A stretch of DNA of 64,000 bases from Alteromonas abrolhosensis (GCF_001953635.1 NZ_MEJH01000003.1:697197-761196), one strand, 5' to 3'. Positions 9,229-17,538 are shown, numbered from the stretch's first letter. The notes: a model not told the origin generated them from the letters alone. Translations and numbers: made by a program.

Positions 9229-10740
9229 ATGACTTCAAAAAAGATCTTCGTCTCTTTAACACTTTCGCTTTGTTTAGCTTCGTTATTGAGCTGTGCAGAG
9301 CCTGAATCCCTACCCGCCTCCCCTTCTGCTGCCGAAGTATCAAAAGAAGCCAACCTTTTAAAAACTGGGCTAACTGAACGCATTCGAATTGAAGGGCAAG
9401 AGGTTGATTACCAATCTTTAGAGCAAAGACAAGCGCATTATGATGTGCCCGGTGTGTCTGTCGCGTTTATGAGAGATGGGCAAATAGCTTGGACCATGCA
9501 AAGCGGCGTTAAAGATTTGACTTCTGAATTGGCTATTGATGAAAACACGGTGTTCCAAGCTGGAAGTATTTCTAAACCCGCATTTGCGGCAGTGTTGATG
9601 AAGTACCGCGAAGATAACCCGCTAGATTTAGATGCAGATGTTAATACCTTACTCACCAACTGGCAGTTACCTGAACACGAATGGTCAGGGCAAGACGTTG
9701 TTTCTTTACGCAGATTATTAAGCCACACGGCAGGCACCACAGTACATGGTTTTCCTGGTTACGCAGCTGGCGAACCCGTGCCTACTTTGCAGCAGGTGCT
9801 AGAAGGTGTATTTCCCGCCAATACCGACGCTGTTGTTGTGGATATTCAACCTGGCACGCAAATGCGTTATTCAGGTGGCGGTACTACGCTTGCTCAGCTT
9901 ACCTTACAAGACGTAGCTAACGAGCCCCTGCCAACCATGTCGCAACGGCTTTTGTTTAAACCACTAGGCATGACGCGTTCTGGCTTCAACCAGCCCATAT
10001 CGAAAAACCTATCAAACAATATGGCTACGCCTTATGACGGAGATGGTGCGCCAATTAAAGGTGGCGCCCATACCTACGCTACGCTTGCAGCAGCTGGCAT
10101 GTGGAGTACGCCATCAGACATGTTGAAACTGGCAAGCGGCGTGCGCAGCGCGTATTTAGGGCAGAAAACCGACTGGATATCGCAAGCCACCGCGCAAGAA
10201 ATGTTAACCAACAATACGCCGAGTATTGAGCCACCCAATGTAGGAATAGGCTTTTTTATCAATATGGATGATAACGGTGAAATTTTAGGCTTTGGTCACG
10301 GCGGCGCAGATGCTGGGTTCATGTCGCAGCTATACATTGAGCTAGATACAGGCAACGGCTACGCCATTATGACGAACGGCAACAACGGTAGGCAGTTAAT
10401 AACTGAACTAGAAATACGGCTAAAAGAAGCGTTAAACGTAGGCTACTCGGAAGCTGAAGTTAGGAAGTTAGTACCCATAAGCCAAAAGGAATTAAGTAAA
10501 TATATTGGAACCTACGTGGTAACTAAACCAGTTAACGTCGATGTGGTGCTAGAAAAAACAGCCAATGGTTTTGTGCTTAACGCATTACCCTATGTTGAAA
10601 ACGAAGAATATTTTTATGAAGGGGGCGGACGATTTTTTGCTAAGAATGGGAGTAGTATTCGTTTTGAGCTGGATGATGAAAAAGGGCTGGTTAAGGCGGT
10701 TGTAATGGATGGGAATATTCGGGGTGTTAGAAAAGAATAG
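9229..10740 (+). CDS. Beta-lactamase-fold serine hydrolase (S12 family), putative lipoprotein
   Basis: A 503-residue class C beta-lactamase/esterase-type enzyme. The SxxK nucleophile motif is SISK in FQAGSISKPAF, the second motif is YSGG (in place of YxN) and the third is HGG in GFGHGGADAGF. An N-terminal hydrophobic segment ends in LLSC, a plausible lipobox, so the protein is probably membrane-anchored and acts in the periplasm. A roughly 95-residue C-terminal domain beginning near SKYIGTYVV is the lipocalin-like tail often found in this family. ATG 9229 gives a better signal peptide than ATG 9202, which would add nine residues. The substrate may be a peptide, ester or beta-lactam; no resistance function is claimed. 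Confidence 0.85.
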   Translation: MTSKKIFVSLTLSLCLASLLSCAEPESLPASPSAAEVSKEANLLKTGLTERIRIEGQEVDYQSLEQRQAHYDVPGVSVAFMRDGQIAWTMQSGVKDLTSELAIDENTVFQAGSISKPAFAAVLMKYREDNPLDLDADVNTLLTNWQLPEHEWSGQDVVSLRRLLSHTAGTTVHGFPGYAAGEPVPTLQQVLEGVFPANTDAVVVDIQPGTQMRYSGGGTTLAQLTLQDVANEPLPTMSQRLLFKPLGMTRSGFNQPISKNLSNNMATPYDGDGAPIKGGAHTYATLAAAGMWSTPSDMLKLASGVRSAYLGQKTDWISQATAQEMLTNNTPSIEPPNVGIGFFINMDDNGEILGFGHGGADAGFMSQLYIELDTGNGYAIMTNGNNGRQLITELEIRLKEALNVGYSEAEVRKLVPISQKELSKYIGTYVVTKPVNVDVVLEKTANGFVLNALPYVENEEYFYEGGGRFFAKNGSSIRFELDDEKGLVKAVVMDGNIRGVRKE

Positions 10741-11044
10741 ATCATCGGGAGTGAACTGATACATGCCCCTAATCCTTTTTGTTTCAGTTACCGCCATCAA
10801 TATATTCGCAGGCAAACGGCCGCTACGTACGTATTCCGGACAGTCAGGTTGTGAAAGCACCGAACGGCCTGGAAGGATGTCAAGCAGATGATCAGTTTCA
10901 TTCTCATACCTATTATTTTTGTCTGATATCCCCATTCTGTGTCGTAAAATATCAAAGCAGCTTTGATTGCTATACTTATTATGCTTTTGCACATATGAAG
11001 ATATTTACTTTACATAAAATAACCTTGCTCTGGCCTAGCCAAAT
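10741..11044. other. Gene-free stretch, possible decayed gene remnant
   Basis: A 304-bp gap with open frames on both strands. On the minus strand a frame encodes LLDILPGRSVLSQPDCPEY and continues to MAVTETKRIRGMYQFT, which looks more protein-like than random, but it reads without a start of its own into the antisense of the hydrolase gene. I recognise no family. It marks the start of the accessory stretch that extends to gcvP. Confidence 0.25.
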
Positions 11045-11644
11045 TTACCTAGAGACTTCTGATCTAATAGAGTCATAAAGTTGCGAGAGAGACGTAGTGT
11101 CTATATTGCATTCGATTTCACCGAGAAACGATTTTTTAGTTGCACCGAGGTTCATAACGTAGTGACCCGAGTAACGATCACCTTTTGGGACTAAGTGTAT
11201 GCTTTTCGTAATAGCACCATAGTTATTAACTATGGACGATACAGATAGGTAACTCGATGTAAAATTTGCCGCGTTGAACTGATCAATGTACCCCCCACCT
11301 CGGAGGTCTAGACTATTTATTGTAATATCATTGTTATCCAGGTAAACCCGATTCGATATTTCCATATCTTTTGAGCTTTTCACGTTCTTTACCAATACCC
11401 ATTCGGTTATAGTACGTGTCTTGCCTTTAGGTCGGGTCACCATATATATTTCTTTCCCTTCATAAAATTTAAATACCAGCTCAAATTCGCCTCCTGCTTC
11501 TACTAGACCTTTTATGTCACGAGGTAATTCACCTTGGGCCGTTAATAATTTACAGTAGAATGTTTTTTCAATTGTCGAGGAAACAGCGTTATTAGCGAAA
11601 AAAACAACAACTGATAAAATAAGAATTAGAAACTGTAACTTCAT
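11045..11644 (-). CDS. Hypothetical secreted protein
   Basis: 199 residues with a clear signal peptide (MKLQFLILILSVVVFFANNAVSS) and no further membrane segment, so periplasmic or secreted. The mature part is rich in beta-prone, polar sequence and has two cysteines (in FYCKLL near the start and GEIECN near the end) that could form a disulphide bridge tying the ends together. No domain is recognised and neighbours give no functional clue. Base composition is lower in G+C than the flanking core genes, fitting an accessory origin. Confidence 0.6.
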   Translation of the reverse strand: MKLQFLILILSVVVFFANNAVSSTIEKTFYCKLLTAQGELPRDIKGLVEAGGEFELVFKFYEGKEIYMVTRPKGKTRTITEWVLVKNVKSSKDMEISNRVYLDNNDITINSLDLRGGGYIDQFNAANFTSSYLSVSSIVNNYGAITKSIHLVPKGDRYSGHYVMNLGATKKSFLGEIECNIDTTSLSQLYDSIRSEVSR

Positions 11645-11995
11645 TTTATGTCCTAAATTTTAGTAAAATATAAAGCTATTATGTGAATTATCAGTGATTC
11701 AAGCCTTTACCAACATTTCATGATTTGCTGATTGCTAAATCGAATAATACGCCTTTTATAACTTTCAAAAGGAACTAGCATATACTGCATCACGCTCTGC
11801 GAGTGTTCAGGCTATCATATATCTGTTCTTAATTCCCAGCGATTGCTGTCTATGACTGTCACATGAGATATTGGAGCAGCACTGTACGTAAAGCGGTCGA
11901 TGGCCTCTTCCTACGAAGGCACAGGATATAGGTTTCAGCAGAAACGGATGTTAGTATGAACTCTCAGTAAAAAGCTGTGAGGCACGGATTTAAAA
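11645..11995. other. Gene-free stretch
   Basis: 351 bp separating the divergent secreted-protein and HNH genes. I see no RNA gene, repeat or recognisable operator. It must contain promoters for both neighbours, but no strong -35/-10 pair stands out. Confidence 0.4.
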
Positions 11996-12706
11996 ATGTC
12001 GAAAGAGATTCAACTCAAATACAAGGGAAATAAGTGTTCTGCCTGTGGCTTGGGTATTAAAGAAATGCTTGATCGCTGGGGAACTTTCAAACGGATGACC
12101 GAGTTTCATCATGTCGAAGAAAGTAAAAAAGCAGATAACTATAATGCCTTAATTCGTCGCAAGCTATGTACCGAACAGCTAGATGAGTTAGATAAATGTA
12201 TTCTTCTTTGCAGTAATTGCCATAAATTAATACACGCCCAAAATATAAAGGCAAACCTAGAGATTAAACTCGAATTCGAGGGTAACGTTTATACACAAGA
12301 AATTGTAGGTTGGGTAATAGTAGATTTCCGTGAAAAGAAAATGCGGATTTACACAGATCAAAAATACTTATTGCGTTTGTATCAGATTAGAATCGGAGCC
12401 GAGCAAGCCAAAGTAATCGCTGGTGTCGAAATGGCTTCCCCAGTTTTTTTTAGTAGTCTGTTTAAAGGCCTTTGTAGTTCGAAGATGTTTGAGATTCGAA
12501 ACGCTCAAAACACCAAAGTTCTTATGCGTGGCACTTACCTTGGCTCAAACGAGATTGAGCTAAAGCAAGCCGTAGAGTTTCCATTTCTCGAATACGAATG
12601 GAATGAAAACGGTGTTAAATCATGGGCAAGAAACGGAAAGCTACTCGATGAAAATGGTCACTTCATAGGCGAAGGCACAATAACAACCAATATAGAACTT
12701 ATTTAA
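11996..12706 (+). CDS. Orphan HNH-nuclease-like protein
   Basis: 236 residues. The first 80 carry an HNH zinc-finger nuclease pattern: C14-x2-C17, HH at 38-39, C72-x2-C75-H76 and H80 (FHHVEE and CILLCSNCHKLIHA). The remaining 150 residues are an unrecognised, mostly beta-type region. It has no visible methyltransferase, helicase or immunity partner, which distinguishes it from classical restriction or toxin operons. It lies in the accessory stretch. Nuclease activity is inferred from the motif; a structural zinc-binding role is the alternative. Confidence 0.7.
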   Translation: MSKEIQLKYKGNKCSACGLGIKEMLDRWGTFKRMTEFHHVEESKKADNYNALIRRKLCTEQLDELDKCILLCSNCHKLIHAQNIKANLEIKLEFEGNVYTQEIVGWVIVDFREKKMRIYTDQKYLLRLYQIRIGAEQAKVIAGVEMASPVFFSSLFKGLCSSKMFEIRNAQNTKVLMRGTYLGSNEIELKQAVEFPFLEYEWNENGVKSWARNGKLLDENGHFIGEGTITTNIELI

Positions 12707-12892
12707 AGCCTTGCAGCCAATAATAGGTATACACTTACTACTCTTCATTTTGTCATGACTTCGGCACTTTACGCCAAATATTCACGCACTTAATAAGTGC
12801 ACCGTATAGCAGCGGTTGAACATCTGCAAATTGTCTTAGCCGGCCATCTTAAACCGGCTAAAAACTTCTGTTATTAGTGTAACAAAGCTATG

Positions 12893-13387
12893 TTAATCTT
12901 GAACTATTTCGCTTAATTTTCGCACATACGCAAAGCAAGCCTCACCAGAATACAGATCCGTCCCCTCTCTTGGTTCGTCCATAAACACACGTTTCGCTAA
13001 CTTTTGCGACGCGATGTTTTCTTTTCCAACAATTGCCTCTATCATGATATCTGACACACCATTTCTACTCATACCGTGTTGGAATTCTTTGAGCGCCGCT
13101 TCAATAGTTTTAATAGCTAGGCCTCTCTTACGACGCAATTTGTGTGTCGCATAACCTATTGCCATGCAGAGCATACCTTCGATAGGTTGAGCCGGTATTA
13201 ATATAACAATCGATACTACTTTCTTTCCTTCCATTCTTGCAAACGTAAATCTTGGCTGGCCCTGTGGCTTGTCTGCGTGCATCTTTATGAAATCGGTTGT
13301 CTTACAATTATCTAACACAATTTCTTTTTGATTTAATGCAGTCTGTAAGCCGGTTAGGCTGTTGTAGGGATCGGTCATTGACGACAC
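12893..13387 (-). CDS. GNAT-family N-acetyltransferase (probable)
   Basis: 164 residues. The segment IGYATHKLRRKRGLAIKTIEAALKEF resembles the acetyl-CoA-binding motif A of GNAT enzymes, although the canonical RxxGxG/A is altered to RRKRGLA. The later IEAIVGKENIASQKLAKRVF matches the N..S...k/a pattern of motif B. The start is GTG at 13387, four bases behind AAGGAAA; ATG 13378 is an alternative. The substrate is unknown. It is a single gene at the edge of the AT-rich island. Confidence 0.65.
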   Translation of the reverse strand: MSSMTDPYNSLTGLQTALNQKEIVLDNCKTTDFIKMHADKPQGQPRFTFARMEGKKVVSIVILIPAQPIEGMLCMAIGYATHKLRRKRGLAIKTIEAALKEFQHGMSRNGVSDIMIEAIVGKENIASQKLAKRVFMDEPREGTDLYSGEACFAYVRKLSEIVQD

Positions 13388-13667
13388 GGTGTTTCCTTGT
13401 ATTACTATTGAGTTGAGGATTAGCCAACATTATAACCTACTCCATGTTATAGATGCCTCTCAGAATGGTTTGATATTTCCTGAAGTTGGTTTTTGCTTGC
13501 GAGAGTTTCGAAGTGCTAATATCTGGTTAATGCCCTTAAGGGCTGGTCGCTAAAAAAAACTGAGAGGCAACTATCCGTAGATAGTGCTCACTTAAGTCGT
13601 TGCAATCTAACGAAGATGAATGGCCGTTGTTTGTCTAAGACGGACTTCTAAGCACTAAAACTTGAAA

Positions 13668-13696
13668 CAAAAAAAGGCGAACCACCCAGTTCGCCT
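13668..13696 (-). terminator. Rho-independent terminator, detached from gcvP
   Basis: Perfect 8-bp stem AGGCGAAC/GTTCGCCT (13,675-13,682 with 13,689-13,696), 6-base loop, followed on the minus strand by a run of T residues. Its flank (13,689-13,738) repeats the sequence just downstream of gcvP, so it is probably the original gcvP terminator, left behind when the island arrived (inference). Confidence 0.75.
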
Positions 13697-13738
13697 TTCA
13701 AATCAACAAAGCTCTCACAGCAATGCTGCTAAACCAAC
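13689..13738. repeat. Left copy of island-flanking direct repeat
   Basis: 50 bp identical at 42 positions, without gaps, to 18,706-18,755 next to the gcvP stop codon. The best-conserved core is CTTTCAAATCAAyAAAGCTCT. The two copies bracket the three-gene operon, the truncated gene and the insertion sequence. Confidence 0.75.
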
Positions 13739-13752
13739 CACTGTCGTACTCG

Positions 13753-13881
13753 AATAAAGTTTGTGAGTCGGTGGTATAGTTTATAAGGATTTTTTTTAAG
13801 CTTAAAATCAAATATGGTTTGTGAGTATTTTTTAATTTTAGTGAATTTAACCTTATCGATATTAATAAAGTTTGTAAATCG
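13753..13881. repeat. Three imperfect 18-bp direct repeats downstream of the operon
   Basis: Copies at 13,753-13,770, 13,811-13,828 and 13,864-13,881. The first and third differ at two bases (AATAAAGTTTGTGAGTCG against AATAAAGTTTGTAAATCG); the middle copy is more degenerate. Start-to-start distances are 58 and 53 bp. Their role is unknown; they could be recombination scars. Confidence 0.45.
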
Positions 13882-13889
13882 TACTAATG

Positions 13890-14705
13890 TTAACTGAGGA
13901 CTTTATATCCATTTTCAGGATAGGGTGGAAGACCGATATTACTTATAATCAAGTTAATGTTGGTGTTATTCGTGGGTTTTCCAATTGGATACCCATGAAA
14001 TTTACAATCTTCGTGGGCGGGAAACTGATACCACTTATCGTTATAGAAAGAAAAAATAGCCTTTTTACTAAGTAAATGAATTCCTTGATCCAAAATTTTT
14101 TGAGCAACTTCGATCGTGATATCCATCTTTGTGTGAACCTTTCCTCCTACCGCTTTAGATTCTTTTATTTCATGTTTAGGATTTGGTTCATATTGCCTCA
14201 GAAATGGAGTTATGCAATTTTCAGAGAATAAGTTGATAATCTTTTTATTACTACCCTCGAAAGTAATTTCTGAACAATTATACCCCTCTGACATTTGGAT
14301 AGAAACCAAAGCAGGAAAACTAGAATAACGTTCTGATAAAGCAGCATGAATTAAACTATCTTCGATCTTTCTATTACACGGAGCAATTAGATCTTTGATC
14401 GTGAGATCTAGAACATTCATATCAACGAATGGACCTTGAACGATATGCTGTAAAACTAATGTGGATACGTCTTTATATTTGGGTGATGTAGTAGAATTGG
14501 CGAGTAACCATGCCAAAAATTCATGAATCGACTTACCTTGACAAACAGGCATAGTCTTTAGCGCTTTTGTCCTCCTGACAGGAGTAGAGCCTCTCATCAT
14601 CGTTGATGAATTAATAGCTTTAGCTAGTATTTCAAAAGCTCCGATTGCCTCTTCAAAATCCCTAAATTGACCTTGAAATGAAAGGTCATTTATATACATA
14701 TCCAT
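13890..14705 (-). CDS. Third gene of candidate defence operon; unknown 'YINDLSF' protein
   Basis: 271 residues, soluble, no signal peptide. The N-terminus MDMYINDLSFQGQF and a C-terminal module W225-Y-Q-F-P with H231 and KFHGYP (235-240) are the most distinctive parts; histidines and aromatics there could form an active or binding site. I do not recognise a named family. The ATG directly follows the TAA of the ATPase gene (TAAATG), so the two are very likely translationally coupled and act together. In such operons the last gene is often the effector; that role is inferred, not seen. The base composition is strongly AT-rich. Confidence 0.7.
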   Translation of the reverse strand: MDMYINDLSFQGQFRDFEEAIGAFEILAKAINSSTMMRGSTPVRRTKALKTMPVCQGKSIHEFLAWLLANSTTSPKYKDVSTLVLQHIVQGPFVDMNVLDLTIKDLIAPCNRKIEDSLIHAALSERYSSFPALVSIQMSEGYNCSEITFEGSNKKIINLFSENCITPFLRQYEPNPKHEIKESKAVGGKVHTKMDITIEVAQKILDQGIHLLSKKAIFSFYNDKWYQFPAHEDCKFHGYPIGKPTNNTNINLIISNIGLPPYPENGYKVLS

Positions 14706-15791
14706 TTAAAATAATTTCATTAGGTCATTATTAATCTGATCGAAAAAGCCAATGTCTAAGTCCGTAAAGTTTCCATCACTGTCTATTCTTATTTCCTTAA
14801 CTTTTCTTTCTCCGTTTTGTTCAGATATTGAGTAAATGATATTACTGTTAATATCCAATGAATTCTCTTTAGCGTACACTCTTAATCCATTCACTATATG
14901 GTCGCTATGAGTCTCAATGATAACCTGAACACCGCTTTGGGATAAAGTCGCCAAAATTCCAATTAGTTGAGACTGAGCTGAAGGGTGAAGATGAACTTCC
15001 GGGTTCTCAACAATTAACATTCCCCCCGGTTCAATTGTTGAAGCGGCTATGATTATTGGTAAGACATAACTTACACCGAAACCTGTATTTATAGGCCTAA
15101 CAAAGTCTTTGCTTGAACTCCCCCCATACAGGTGATAAACCTTATCAATATTTTCAGCTTCAGTTACTTTCATCTCGAATGAAGGATATATCTTTTTCAT
15201 TGCTTGTCGAACAACTACATCTGTAAATACTAGTTTTTCAGGCTCAGATGGCTCTTTTAAGTGGGAGCAAATTGATTTTGCAAAAACTTGATTTACGCAT
15301 GGACGTTCTTCAAATCTGGCAAACTCGGAAAGTGCATATTCACCATATATTCCAAGGTCAAGTTTTTCACTACTTCTATTTACATCGTAGCTAGCTCTAG
15401 GCCCAAACCTCTCGGCACATAAGTAAACAAAATCATGTTGAAATTTTGTATTTATCTCTTTAAATTCATTAGTCAATTTAAGGACATAATCTTGTTTTTC
15501 TTTTATTGTTACATTGGCTCGGATAGATAAATCATCAATAGTTATTTCAAAATCACTGCTTTCGGCATTGTGATTAAAAAGATCTACAACTTTTCCGAAA
15601 TTAAAATAACTTCCAAAAGTATTAAAGCATCCCTTAAATATATTTTCCTTATTTTGAACTACTGACAAGACAGCTTGAATCGCAGTTGATTTACCGGCAG
15701 AGTTAGCACCACAGAATATAGTTAAAGGTGCAAAATAAAATGACTGCTCTTTAAAGCACTTAAAATTCTTAACATTAATGTTACTTATCAT
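14706..15791 (-). CDS. AAA/ABC-type ATPase with DUF3696-like C-terminus
   Basis: 361 residues of the SMC/RecF/OLD-like ATPase class. Walker A is GANSAGKS (28-35). ERFGPR (127-132) is a typical family motif, Walker B is MLIVENPEVHLHP (258-270) and the H-loop is THSDHI (294-299). The C-terminal GFFDQ (348-352) after a beta-rich segment matches the DUF3696 ending. There is no TOPRIM nuclease domain, so it differs from OLD and Gabija ATPases. The gene overlaps the upstream gene by four bases (ATGA) and abuts the downstream one. DUF3696 ATPases are frequent in defence islands; here the ATPase would act as sensor or motor for its two partners (inference). Confidence 0.85.
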   Translation of the reverse strand: MISNINVKNFKCFKEQSFYFAPLTIFCGANSAGKSTAIQAVLSVVQNKENIFKGCFNTFGSYFNFGKVVDLFNHNAESSDFEITIDDLSIRANVTIKEKQDYVLKLTNEFKEINTKFQHDFVYLCAERFGPRASYDVNRSSEKLDLGIYGEYALSEFARFEERPCVNQVFAKSICSHLKEPSEPEKLVFTDVVVRQAMKKIYPSFEMKVTEAENIDKVYHLYGGSSSKDFVRPINTGFGVSYVLPIIIAASTIEPGGMLIVENPEVHLHPSAQSQLIGILATLSQSGVQVIIETHSDHIVNGLRVYAKENSLDINSNIIYSISEQNGERKVKEIRIDSDGNFTDLDIGFFDQINNDLMKLF

Positions 15792-16804
15792 AACTCTAAT
15801 TTTTTACCTAATTGCCATATATGCATGTCATTCCTAATAAGTGGTGTATCTCGACCAAATAGTGCTTGAAGTAGGCTAGGACTTCGCTGTCTATGTATTG
15901 GAAAAATACTAATAATTCCAACTTGATTCAGAAATTGTCCGTCTTTATTTATTAAATGATAAACTTCATCAAATGTGCTGGAAAGTTCATTTGTTAGGTA
16001 GGAGTTATGCATATTTATTTCAAACATGATTTTATCGAGAGCTATATCTAATTGATCTTCATATGAAATTTCTAGGTCAGAAAACCCATGCTCATAATGA
16101 TCTTCAAATTGATTAAAATTCTTTCGCTTATACATGCTGATTTCGTTTTGCAACATTCTATCTTTTAGAAGTTTTACTAGCACTAAAACCAATATGTCTT
16201 CTTGTAACGCAAGAATAAAAGAAGCACGTTGTCTTTTTTTGCCTAAATTATTTGCAAGATTGAACTCTTCGTATATATGAATTGTAAAATCTCTCAATCT
16301 TTCTTCAGCACTTGGAAAGCAGAAATTCCTTGCACTTTGATTAGAAAACTTAATATTTTTTTCTTTGTTTTTATTTTTGAGAAATAAGCATTTGAGTAAC
16401 GGATTCAGACTATGGTCAATTACATTCAAATTAATGTTGGTTTGAAATAAATCATCTCTGTCTGAATAATTAAAGGTACGAAAGCTATACCCTTCTAGAT
16501 TTCGAAGATAACGTAACCCGGCTAATCGAAACTTACCTTCTTTGAAGTCTATCAATGTTGAAATAACATCAATTCCAGTCAGAATGTTAATCTTTCCAAA
16601 CTTATCTTCCTCTGCCCAGATTTCTTCATTAGGCAAGCCTAACAACATTGTTTCGATTAATTGAGATTTATAGCGATTATTCCAACTTGCATGCAATCTA
16701 AAATAGGACCTATAATCCAAGCGCCCAATTTCAATCATTTTAACAAGTTCGTACAATGAAACTTGTTTTGTCTTAAATCTCATTCGAGATAAATTTTTGC
16801 CCAT
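15788..16804 (-). CDS. Degenerate DUF262-like protein, first gene of candidate defence operon
   Basis: 338 residues. Residues 15-110 follow the DUF262 (ParB/GmrS-like) layout: YRSYFRLHASWNNRYKSQLIE, then LLGLP (54-58), a hydrophobic strand, and FKEGKFRLAGL. At the place of the family's nucleotide-binding DGQQR motif the sequence reads TGIDVISTL (76-84), so the usual NTPase function is probably lost. The C-terminal half is helical and unrecognised, and the DUF1524 HNH nuclease that often accompanies DUF262 is missing. It is the promoter-proximal gene of the operon and shares a four-base overlap with the ATPase gene. The DUF262 assignment is by pattern and not certain. Confidence 0.65.
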   Translation of the reverse strand: MGKNLSRMRFKTKQVSLYELVKMIEIGRLDYRSYFRLHASWNNRYKSQLIETMLLGLPNEEIWAEEDKFGKINILTGIDVISTLIDFKEGKFRLAGLRYLRNLEGYSFRTFNYSDRDDLFQTNINLNVIDHSLNPLLKCLFLKNKNKEKNIKFSNQSARNFCFPSAEERLRDFTIHIYEEFNLANNLGKKRQRASFILALQEDILVLVLVKLLKDRMLQNEISMYKRKNFNQFEDHYEHGFSDLEISYEDQLDIALDKIMFEINMHNSYLTNELSSTFDEVYHLINKDGQFLNQVGIISIFPIHRQRSPSLLQALFGRDTPLIRNDMHIWQLGKKLEL

Positions 16805-16952
16805 AAAACAATCTAGTTACTTCAGAAGAAATCCAATAAGTTAAAAATAGTTAATCATATAAAAACTTAGCTTCATATTAGCATAATTAATACACAAAAA
16901 TCTTTAGTTATTTACACTTAAAAACATATAAAAGGAATCTATTTGGTTCGAG

Positions 16953-17501
16953 TTACTTGTGTTGTTCTCCTTTTTCAGAATTGATTTCCAACCACTTCTG
17001 GCATTCATCCATCAGATAACTAAGAAACTTCTGTTCAGCTTCATCTCTAGGAAGATCTTCATGGTAAATCAGCCTTGAACTGTCACGGCAATCCCAAACT
17101 TCTCTCAACCAACAAAATACCTGCTCAAGTTTTAGGTTACTCCCAAAATATTTGCTATCAGGTAGTTCCGTGTCAATCTCATGATGAACATCCCAATATA
17201 TGAAGTTCACACTTTCCATTAGGTCGATAGATTTTGATGAAATTCGCTCCATTATATCTTCAGTTACTAACCATGCAGCAGCTACTCTAGTTGGAATATT
17301 GACGTTCATTTCTTCCATAGCCTTGAGAAACAACTCTGACGCTTCCGACATGATTGGATCATTATCTATCTGTAAAAAGTTTATGCTATCTGTATATATT
17401 CCTTGATTGAGCCAAGTATCTGACAGTGTTACCAAGTCAGTTGAAGATAGCAAACCTAGCTGAAAATAAGCAATTTTAATCGACCAGATTTCTCTAGACA
17501 C
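16953..17501 (-). CDS. Hypothetical protein resembling DUF2247, 5' end altered by IS insertion
   Basis: 182 residues starting with GTG at 17501. The N-terminal pattern REIWSIKIAYFQLGLLSST and the acidic, aromatic helical body recall the DUF2247 family, some members of which are immunity proteins of contact-dependent toxins; this match is from memory and weak. An in-frame stop sits immediately before the GTG, at the edge of the insertion sequence, so the original start was probably about ten residues upstream and has been lost. No toxin gene is adjacent. The 148-bp gap to the three-gene operon is AT-rich and could hold the operon's promoter. Confidence 0.5.
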   Translation of the reverse strand: MSREIWSIKIAYFQLGLLSSTDLVTLSDTWLNQGIYTDSINFLQIDNDPIMSEASELFLKAMEEMNVNIPTRVAAAWLVTEDIMERISSKSIDLMESVNFIYWDVHHEIDTELPDSKYFGSNLKLEQVFCWLREVWDCRDSSRLIYHEDLPRDEAEQKFLSYLMDECQKWLEINSEKGEQHK

Positions 17502-17538
17502 TTATTTGCTTTGTAATTATGTGTACCAACGAGAAAAG

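Larger units (their letters stand above)
13388..13889. other. Gene-free left boundary of the AT-rich island
   Basis: A 502-bp stretch containing, left to right, a strong minus-strand terminator (13,668-13,696), one copy of the gcvP 3'-flanking repeat (13,689-13,738), and three imperfect copies of an 18-base motif close to AATAAAGTTTGTGAGTCG at 13753, 13811 and 13864. The last part is very AT-rich and ends at the stop codon of the three-gene operon. No gene is seen. Confidence 0.6.

Noticed and set aside
9438-9920. Alternative frames inside the beta-lactamase-fold gene
   Set aside because: They are antisense or out-of-frame shadows of a gene with all three catalytic motifs.
10585-10992. 135-codon minus-strand frame over the end of the beta-lactamase-fold gene
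   Set aside because: Much of it is antisense to a well-supported gene and it matches no family; only the intergenic portion is noted as a possible remnant.
14706-15791. Assignment of the ATPase to OLD nuclease or Gabija GajA
   Set aside because: The ATPase ends 60 residues after the H-loop with a DUF3696-like tail, leaving no room for a TOPRIM domain.
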